Origin: Arenibacter aquaticus
Lineage (GTDB): Bacteria > Bacteroidota > Bacteroidia > Flavobacteriales > Flavobacteriaceae
Direction: 5' to 3'
Assembly (NCBI RefSeq): GCF_003957295.1
Contig: NZ_RQPJ01000015.1
Location: 47,367 to 111,366 of the forward strand
DNA: 64,000 nucleotides
Shown here piece after piece: positions 54,541-61,482 of the stretch; position 1 is the first letter of the stretch; every line of letters begins with the position of its first letter. The notes beneath the pieces were generated by a model. It ran no database searches. It was given only the letters and a program-made list of their open reading frames with translations, and was not told the DNA's origin. The position numbers and the translations under genes are program-made.

Positions 54541-56850
54541 TTATTTCCCTTTTAATCCTTCTTTAAATGCGTCAAATTCAGATTTAACCTCTTTTGCCGG
54601 CCAAGAATTATTGGTGATATCTATATCGGCAGTTTCCGCTTTGGGATCTACCGCAATCCCAACCAATTCTTTGGTAGAGGAAACCACACGTTTAACCTCC
54701 TTATCGTTTTTCCTCCATATTTCAGGGGGATAGGTAACATTTTCCCTAGTGCCATCTGCATAGGTATATTCCACTATCAATGGCATTGGGATACCTCCCG
54801 GCTTATTAAAGGTTATCTCATAGAAATATTTAGGCTCCTTAACGGCGTTACGTTCAGCGGCCGTCATATTATCCATCATAAATTCCTTTAGTGTCCTGGA
54901 ATTTTCAGAAGGTGCTCTTCCTTTTAAATTGGCATCGTGATCCTCACTGCCCTCTTCGGCCAAAAATACCAAGGGAGGCAAATCTTGCTCTTTTATGTTC
55001 CTTGCAGCCATTAGTTCCATCATTTGCTTTGTAGGCTTGTTGGATACATAGTATTTTTTAACGTCTTTTACACCTATGTCAACATAATCCGTAGAATAGA
55101 ACCAACCTCTCCAAAACCAATCCAAGTCTACGGCCGAAGCATCTTCCATAGTTCTGAAAAAGTCTTCAGGTGAAGGGTGTTTAAACATCCAGCGTTGCGC
55201 ATAGGTCTTAAAGGCATGGTCAAACAATTCCCTACCCATCACAGTTTCCCTAAGAATATTTAAGGCCGTTGCGGGCTTTCCATAGGCATTGTTCCCCAAT
55301 TGGTACACATTTTCCGGATTGGACATGATAGGAGCTATGGTGCTTTGGTCCCCTGACATATATGGTATAATTTTTGAAGGCTCGCCTCTTCTTGAAGGAT
55401 ATTTACTATTTGGTGCAATGGCCTCTGGGTAAGCTTCCCCAAACTCCTGTTCAGCAATATATTGCATAAAAGTATCCAAGCCTTCGTCCATCCATCCCCA
55501 CTGACGCTCGTCAGAATTAACGATCATAGGAAAAAAGTTGTGGCCTACTTCATGAATAATTACCGAAATCATTCCGTATTTCACCCTATCGGAATATGTG
55601 CCATCCTCATTTGGCCTTCCATAGTTCCAACAGATCATAGGATATTCCATCCCTTGATTCTTGGCATGTACAGATATCGCCTTAGGGTAAGGGTAATCAA
55701 AAGTGTGATCGGAATAAGAGCGAAGCGTGTGGGCCACGGCCTTGGTAGAATACTCCTCCCACAAAGGGTTTCCCTCCTTGGGATACATAGAAATAGCCAT
55801 TACGTCCTTGCTCCCTACCTTTACAGCCTGCATATCATAAATAAACTTTCGGGATGTTGCAAACCCAAAGTCGCGCACATTTTTCGCTTTCAGCTTCCAG
55901 GTCTTCTTTTTCTCGGAAAATCCTTTTTCAGCTTCCTCGGCTTCGGCTTGGGTTACAATAAGCACAGGCTTATCATAGGATTTTTTTGCCTGCTCATAGC
56001 GCTTAATCATTTCCTTGCTAAATACCTCCTTCATATTCTGCAGCTCCCCGGTACCGTCCAAAATATGATCGGCAGGAACAGTAATATTTACCTCATAATC
56101 CCCAAAAGGAAGTGCAAATTCACCGCTGCCCCAGAATTGATGGTTCTGCCATCCCTCTATATCACTATAAACGGCCATTCTAGGAAAGAACTGTGCAATA
56201 ACATAAGCTCTATTACCGTCTTTTGGAAAATATTCATAACCAGAACGTGCCCGGTTTACAGTATGGTCTGGAATATTGTACCACCATTTAATGGAAAAAG
56301 AAACCTGCTCCTGGCTTTTCAGAGGTTCAGGAAGGTCTATCCGCATCATGGTCTGATTAATGGTATAAGGCAATGGCTTGCCCTTTTCATCCCTTACATA
56401 TTCTATATTAAAACCTCCGTCAAAAGGCTCTGTCATATACTTTCCAGCAAATTTGGCCACTGGTTCTGCCAAAGGTATCTCTCCCCCATTACGCAATGGG
56501 GATTTGGAATCTTTGGAACGAACATTTTGATCTAACTGTAACCATAAAAATGCTAGGTCATCTGGCGAATTGTTGGTGTAGGTTATAGTTTCTGATCCAT
56601 AGAGTTTTGCATTCTTGTCATCGAGCTCTATATCCATTTTATAATCAGCCTGCTGCTGATAGTAGTCTGGACCTGGAGCACCAGAGGCTGATCTATAGGT
56701 ATTAGGGGTAGCAAATTCCTCGTAAAGCTGCTTAAATTTATTCTGGTTAACATGACCGGCCTCCCGCTCATTACTTACTTCGTCCTGAGCAACCGTTACG
56801 GCCGCAAAAAGGAACATTAGCGAAGCAAAAACATATTTCATTCTACTCAT
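54541..56850 (-). CDS. M1 family zinc metallopeptidase
   Basis: The 769-residue secreted aminopeptidase has a signal peptide (KYVFASLMFLFAAVTVAQ). The zinc site is HEVGHN (H433, E434, H437) with a third Glu about 19 residues on (GWMDEGLD). The exopeptidase motif is GMEYP instead of the usual GAMEN. The N-terminal beta domain precedes it. It probably trims peptides in the periplasm. It is encoded alone. Confidence 0.95.
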   Translation of the reverse strand: MSRMKYVFASLMFLFAAVTVAQDEVSNEREAGHVNQNKFKQLYEEFATPNTYRSASGAPGPDYYQQQADYKMDIELDDKNAKLYGSETITYTNNSPDDLAFLWLQLDQNVRSKDSKSPLRNGGEIPLAEPVAKFAGKYMTEPFDGGFNIEYVRDEKGKPLPYTINQTMMRIDLPEPLKSQEQVSFSIKWWYNIPDHTVNRARSGYEYFPKDGNRAYVIAQFFPRMAVYSDIEGWQNHQFWGSGEFALPFGDYEVNITVPADHILDGTGELQNMKEVFSKEMIKRYEQAKKSYDKPVLIVTQAEAEEAEKGFSEKKKTWKLKAKNVRDFGFATSRKFIYDMQAVKVGSKDVMAISMYPKEGNPLWEEYSTKAVAHTLRSYSDHTFDYPYPKAISVHAKNQGMEYPMICWNYGRPNEDGTYSDRVKYGMISVIIHEVGHNFFPMIVNSDERQWGWMDEGLDTFMQYIAEQEFGEAYPEAIAPNSKYPSRRGEPSKIIPYMSGDQSTIAPIMSNPENVYQLGNNAYGKPATALNILRETVMGRELFDHAFKTYAQRWMFKHPSPEDFFRTMEDASAVDLDWFWRGWFYSTDYVDIGVKDVKKYYVSNKPTKQMMELMAARNIKEQDLPPLVFLAEEGSEDHDANLKGRAPSENSRTLKEFMMDNMTAAERNAVKEPKYFYEITFNKPGGIPMPLIVEYTYADGTRENVTYPPEIWRKNDKEVKRVVSSTKELVGIAVDPKAETADIDITNNSWPAKEVKSEFDAFKEGLKGK

Positions 56851-56911
56851 ATTTTATTATAATTTTTTTTCAGCGCGGGAATTTAACTATTTAATGACTG
56901 ATTGTTATTAT

Positions 56912-57421
56912 TTACTTTAAGTTTAACATTCCTTTATTATTTTCCCTGATCAAAACAAAGCTCTTTTTCTCTCCTTTTGCCCTAATGTGCACCACATTTT
57001 TTTGTTCCTCAAAGTAATCCATCAAGACTTCGTTCTGCACTGCAACCGAGCTCAAGGTATCCAAATCAACCCCAGGAATTTCCAAAAAGCAAATCATAAG
57101 ATCGTTATCATATTTTTTGCCCAAATAATCATAGGCTACCTCCTTACCATTGACAGATATAGCCAACTTGGCCCTAAAATATTTTTCTATAAAATCATTG
57201 GCCTGCGAAGACTCGTCCTTAGTAGCCAAATTGGCCTTAAGGCCGTATCGCTCTTGGAGCAGCTTATCCATATCATCTATAAAAACCCGACTGCTTATCT
57301 GTAAGGCCCTGTCGTTTTCTGAGTAATCTACTGTAGTTACACTGAGGTAGAATTTATGTGCAACGCCAAATGCCAATAACGGCAACAACACTAGCAGCAT
57401 TGCTTTTTTTAAGTATCCCAT
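56912..57421 (-). CDS. DUF6702 family protein
   Basis: The 169-residue protein begins MGYLKKAMLLVLLPLLAFGV, a signal or anchor helix, followed by the conserved AHKFYLSVTTVDYSEND segment and SSRVFIDDMDKLLQERYG. The N-terminal extension of the frame to 57520 is not family-like, so I chose the ATG at 57421. The function is unknown. It lies 61 bp upstream of the M1 peptidase gene on the same strand and is probably co-transcribed. Confidence 0.85.
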   Translation of the reverse strand: MGYLKKAMLLVLLPLLAFGVAHKFYLSVTTVDYSENDRALQISSRVFIDDMDKLLQERYGLKANLATKDESSQANDFIEKYFRAKLAISVNGKEVAYDYLGKKYDNDLMICFLEIPGVDLDTLSSVAVQNEVLMDYFEEQKNVVHIRAKGEKKSFVLIRENNKGMLNLK

Positions 57422-57748
57422 TCGTAATTTTATTCTTTTTTTATAGCCATAAAGATAAGGGAAGTAATGCGGCAAGTATGCCTTTTTTACATCCAAGGAG
57501 ATAATACTATGGATATCCAATTGTATTTATCCTTCAAAGATAAGCAATGACTGTGCCATTTTATCTGACTATCCACGGGATTTATTTGAATTTTAGTTTT
57601 ATTCAATGTACTTTATGAAGTTGATAAAAAAGAAATGAAATTGCAATAAACACCCTTGATATGGGTTGACCTTTACTGCCTTTAGTTAATTGTTTACTGA
57701 TTATTGCTAATTGTTAACAAACAGCCTGTCACCCAACAACCCCTTTCA

Positions 57749-57791
57749 CTTCTCAATACAATTCCCCTACGGCGGATCACTCGAAGTCACG
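57749..57791 (+). repeat. Intergenic repeat copy A
   Basis: This 43-bp element is shared with copy B at 58238-58320, including CTTCTC, ATACAA, CCTACG and CGGATCAC, then TCGAAGT and CACG/GACG. Copy A lacks the 40-bp hairpin insert of copy B. Confidence 0.6.
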
Positions 57792-57799
57792 AAAGGGAA

Positions 57800-58389
57800 T
57801 GACAGCTTCAGGAAATTGTTTATTGATCAATAAATAAGTCTTGCCCCGACGACCCTGGTCGGTGGACTTTTTTTACTTTTTAACTGTCTTTTCTCTCTTC
57901 TCTTTTTTCTTAGCTTATTGAGCTTTTGGCTTTTAGCTTTTGCCTTCTGACTAGTGACTATTTACTCTTCATTGCTCTATGTCACCTCGACAGAGTCCCT
58001 TTTTTGGGACGACGAGAGGTCTCACTTATTTTGTTATGGGGTTATAAGGTTATGGAGTGATGTGGAAAAAGTCGTGCCCCGAACAGATAAGCTGCGTTTT
58101 CAATCCCTTCCGTCTTCGCTCATGGCGAAGCCACCTTATCCTCCCGCGGAAATCGCGGGACAGGCTTAACCAAGGGAAGGAGCTTTTGTTTGATCCACTT
58201 ACAACAAGCAGATTGCCGCGATTCGCCTGCCCTTCTGCTTCTCGATACAATCCTCCTACGTCGGATCACCCGCCTAGAGGCAGGGCAGGCCTGCCTGCGG
58301 TAGGCAGGCTCGAAGTGACGGGGTACTATGTAAGCTTGCAGTTACTTTTGGCTAGTGCCTAGTGACTGATTACTGCCCACTCACATTGA
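57800..58389. other. Gene-free hairpin-rich intergenic region
   Basis: The 968-bp gap from the DUF6702 gene to the CarboxypepD_reg-like gene has no convincing gene. It contains hairpins CTTCGC...GCGAAG (58114-58130) and TCCCGCG...CGCGGGA (58142-58160), and words of the type TAGTGACTGATTACTG that recur near 57690, 58350 and 59480. The short frames here are not protein-like. Confidence 0.55.
58238..58320 (+). repeat. Intergenic repeat copy B with a 40-bp hairpin insert
   Basis: Copy B has the same flanks as copy A, but the flanks are split by a 40-bp segment (58270-58309) containing the perfect stem GCCTGCCT (58289-58296), GCGGT loop and AGGCAGGC (58302-58309). GC-rich hairpins of this type recur in flavobacterial intergenic DNA. 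Confidence 0.6.
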
Positions 58390-59238
58390 TCACTGTTTAC
58401 CGTCTGATAAAAACTGTTTATTGTTCTTCCTGTACACAACGCTCTTTTGTCTAATAAAATCCCATATCCTAAAAAGGTCTTTACTATCCACTATATTAGA
58501 AAAGTTGGAGTCTACCTCACAGAAATACAAAAAATCATCTATTTTTTCATAGGGGATTTTCAGCTGCAATACAAAAAGGCTATCGGCAAATTGGGTACGT
58601 AGCTGCTGGGTTTTATTGTATTTAATATCCCTAGCCACACGTTTCTTCAACATTTTGGTCCGTCCGGTTATAGCATTGATCAAGGGGTTGAACGGAACAC
58701 TGGTAAGCATACCTACAGAGAATGGACCCATGGACGCTTCCCGTAACAGGCGTTCACTTTGCATTAAGGGTTTTACATGGGCATTGGGCAGGCCCAGGGA
58801 GGTTGCCGTGACCGGGGCAGGTATATTTAATCGCTTCATATCCCTATCCAGTTCACCGGTTAGGTTATAGGGCGTTACCACCACCTCATCCAGTGCAATA
58901 TTGCTTTCTTCCAAAGGAATGGACAAAAATTTACTTTCCAAAATAGCCGTAGTCACCACTATTTCCTTTCGTTTGTATTGCACGGCAGAAATAACCAAGG
59001 TATCGTTCAATTGAACAGGAATGGAAAAGAAGCCGTTAAGGTCGGTTATGGCCGCTTTCTTGGTGGTAGTATTGAGCACATGGGTGGCTGCCACATCCCC
59101 ATCAATGCTATACACTTTCCCTTCCAGTGTTTTAATGAAATCCTGAGCTACAAGCCCCTTGGAGAAAACACCAAAAATCAAGCAAAACAAATATATTGGG
59201 ATTATTCGCACTACTATATAGTTATGGAAGAATTTCAC
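58390..59238 (-). CDS. CarboxypepD_reg-like domain protein (paralogue 1)
   Basis: The 282-residue protein starts at a GTG with a hydrophobic signal (IIPIYLFCLIFGVF). A carboxypeptidase-regulatory-like fold (about 35-110: LEGKVYSIDGDVAATHVLNT, ITDLNGFFSIPV) is followed by EVVVTPYNLTGELDRDMKRL and a conserved C-terminus (LKIPYEKIDDFLYFC). The protein at 59530-60285 shares this plan, so the two are paralogues. They probably act at the surface, role unknown. Confidence 0.85.
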   Translation of the reverse strand: MKFFHNYIVVRIIPIYLFCLIFGVFSKGLVAQDFIKTLEGKVYSIDGDVAATHVLNTTTKKAAITDLNGFFSIPVQLNDTLVISAVQYKRKEIVVTTAILESKFLSIPLEESNIALDEVVVTPYNLTGELDRDMKRLNIPAPVTATSLGLPNAHVKPLMQSERLLREASMGPFSVGMLTSVPFNPLINAITGRTKMLKKRVARDIKYNKTQQLRTQFADSLFVLQLKIPYEKIDDFLYFCEVDSNFSNIVDSKDLFRIWDFIRQKSVVYRKNNKQFLSDGKQ

Positions 59239-59529
59239 TTAACAAGTCGGTAACACCACTTATTGATTATAAATCATCGTTTTACTGTTTAATCACAATC
59301 TGCCCTACATAGCTTATTGTAAATTAATTAAAGTAAATGAGTTGGGCAACAAGTCTCCTTCTCAGCTCTAGTCCTACGGCTGCGGATCCACTGCTTTGGA
59401 TCACCGTTTACAAACAATAGATTTTTGCCCATTGTTCATTAGGGACCCTTCTACTTTGCTTTTTTTTCTTTGGTCTAATGGCTAGTTACTGGTAACCACT
59501 GATTGCTGACCACCTAAAACCGTACACTA
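59239..59529. other. Gap between two paralogous genes
   Basis: About 290 bp without a gene. It contains CCTACGGCTGCGGATC (about 59371-59388), resembling the core of the repeats at 57749 and 58238, and ACTGGTAACCACTGATTGCTGACC near the right end, resembling words in the gap at 57690-58390. These look like decayed members of the same repeat family. Confidence 0.45.
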
Positions 59530-60285
59530 TCAATTCCCTTCCAACTCCTGCAGATAGGATTTACTTTGGGTCACTAAAAAATCTATAAGCTGAAATTCGT
59601 TGCGTTTTTGCAATAAAGACCTTGCCGGCAACTGTGCATCACAGTACATTAAAAAATTATCTATTTTATCCTGTGGCAGCTTTAGATCCACAACAAAAAA
59701 TTCATCGTCATATACCTGCCTAAGAACCTCGCTAACCTTTAGGGGTCTAGTCTCCTCTTTCTCATCCGGTCCTTTGGCAGCCGTTAGTAATGCCTTAAAA
59801 ATATTGACAAAATTCAATCCGTCCTTCATACCCCTTTCCGTTTGGGAAAGCGCAATATTCTCCACCTCTGTGGAGCGGTCTGTTTCATAGTTGTACTCCC
59901 TTACAAGAAATTCATCGTTCTGGACCTGAAGAAATTTCTCTTGATTTTCAGGAGTTACCACCACCTCGTCCAGCTCCGTCACCTTTTCATTTACCTCTAC
60001 CACCAGTCTATTCTTCTCTAGGATTTCCGGTGTTATGGGGACCACCATCATCTGATAATTGATTGCCGTAAAAACCAGCTCATCACCTGCCTTGACCATA
60101 ATTCCAAACTCTCCCTTTTCATTAGTTATAGTGGCCTTTTCTGTTTGTACATTGATTACATTCTCATTGGGAACGTTCACATTTCTATAAAGCACCTGAC
60201 CCCTTAAATATTGGCGACCGTCGTCCTGTGAGTAGGAAACGATGGCACATAAAAGAAGAAGGGTGGAAAGAATTCTATTTCGCAT
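59530..60285 (-). CDS. CarboxypepD_reg-like domain protein (paralogue 2)
   Basis: The 251-residue protein has a signal peptide (LSTLLLLCAIVSYSQ), a regulatory-like domain (about 25-95: LRGQVLYRNVNVPNENVINV, ITNEKGEFGIMVKAGDELV) and a conserved C-terminus (VDLKLPQDKIDNFLMYC). It is similar in plan and C-terminal sequence to the gene at 58390-59238 and lies beside it on the same strand, a tandem pair. The function is unknown. Confidence 0.85.
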   Translation of the reverse strand: MRNRILSTLLLLCAIVSYSQDDGRQYLRGQVLYRNVNVPNENVINVQTEKATITNEKGEFGIMVKAGDELVFTAINYQMMVVPITPEILEKNRLVVEVNEKVTELDEVVVTPENQEKFLQVQNDEFLVREYNYETDRSTEVENIALSQTERGMKDGLNFVNIFKALLTAAKGPDEKEETRPLKVSEVLRQVYDDEFFVVDLKLPQDKIDNFLMYCDAQLPARSLLQKRNEFQLIDFLVTQSKSYLQELEGN

Positions 60286-60531
60286 TTTTTTATTTAAAAT
60301 TAGATAAATTAAGCTTTAAATGCCCTATTTTATCCAAAGAAAACAACGCAAAATCCACTTTTACCTAAATGGGGCATAAAGAAAATGCAACTTATGGTCA
60401 TAAAAAAGGTAGGCACCTTTAAACTTTTGTTAATTTGCATCCCTGTCCCCTTCCCTTTAACGGAATAAGGAACGGGCTACATCTTATAAATTTAAACCGT
60501 TTACGCACATAAATAGTAAAACAGTCATCAG

Positions 60532-61224
60532 ATGAAAAAAATATTATTGGCCAGTACATCTACCCTATTTGGACAATCCTACCTGGAATATTTATTAGAG
60601 GAATTACAGGATTTTTTTGAGGGTGTCTCCACCATCACTTTTATTCCCTATGCCCGTCCCGGTGGCTTATCCCATGACGACTATACTCAAATGGCAGCAA
60701 CTGCATTCTCCAAAATAAACAAAAAGGTAAAGGGGCTCCACTGCTTTAAAGACCCTATGGACGGTATTGCCCAATCAGAGGCTTTTTTTACTGGAGGAGG
60801 AAATACCTTTCGTCTGGTGCAACAATTGCACCAATTGGGACTAATGCCTGCGCTAAAACAAAAAATTGAAAGTGGCACCCCCTATTTTGGCACCAGCGCA
60901 GGCAGCAATATAGCTGGCCCCAGTATGAAGACAACAAATGATATGCCCATAGTATATCCGCCTAGCTTTGACACCCTGGGAGTGGTGAATTTTAATCTTA
61001 ACCCCCATTATCTGGACGCTGATGTTAATAGCACCCACAAAGGGGAAACCAGGGAAACAAGGATCCGGGAATTTCATATCTTTAACAACACCCCGGTAAT
61101 AGGCCTACGTGAAGGCAACTATATTATGGTTCAGGGAGAACAGATTATCCTTAAAGGAGAGGGTACGGCCCGAATTTTTGAAGCTGGGAAAACCCCATAT
61201 GAAAGTGCGAATATTCCCTTTTAA
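60532..61224 (+). CDS. pepE: Dipeptidase E (peptidase S51)
   Basis: PepE hydrolyses Asp-X dipeptides in the cytosol. The 230 residues show the nucleophile S122 in GTSAGSN, FFTGGGNTFRLVQ upstream, and NPHYLDADVN with the probable catalytic His. Length and motifs are normal. It stands alone on the plus strand. Confidence 0.94.
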   Translation: MKKILLASTSTLFGQSYLEYLLEELQDFFEGVSTITFIPYARPGGLSHDDYTQMAATAFSKINKKVKGLHCFKDPMDGIAQSEAFFTGGGNTFRLVQQLHQLGLMPALKQKIESGTPYFGTSAGSNIAGPSMKTTNDMPIVYPPSFDTLGVVNFNLNPHYLDADVNSTHKGETRETRIREFHIFNNTPVIGLREGNYIMVQGEQIILKGEGTARIFEAGKTPYESANIPF

Positions 61225-61262
61225 CGAAGATTGATTTCAGTTCACCTAGTACAACGGTATTT

Positions 61263-61281
61263 TACCCGATAAAACTGGGTA
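61263..61281 (+). terminator. Weak hairpin downstream of pepE
   Basis: TACCC (61263-61267) pairs with GGGTA (61277-61281), followed by TTTC. The stem is short and the call is tentative. Confidence 0.3.
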
Positions 61282-61482
61282 TTTCTAGCTATAATTTTAC
61301 TTTTGATAGCCCAGAAATAAAAGCATAAACACCCTATTTTTAAGGAAGTATGTTTTTAATGGTTGGGTCATGGGTTAAAAACCTTAGGCTATTTGCGCTA
61401 TCCATGGAGCATTAACCATGGTATTGTGCAACGTATACAATGGATAATGAATGGCCGAAGGAGACTAACGAAAAAAAAGAAA

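Noticed and set aside
55462..56535. 357-codon frame antisense to the M1 peptidase
   Set aside because: The M1 gene on the other strand has complete catalytic motifs; the antisense product has no recognisable domain.
57954..58362. Short frames of 66-101 codons in the hairpin-rich gap
   Set aside because: They cross palindromes and repeats, lack start context and match no family.
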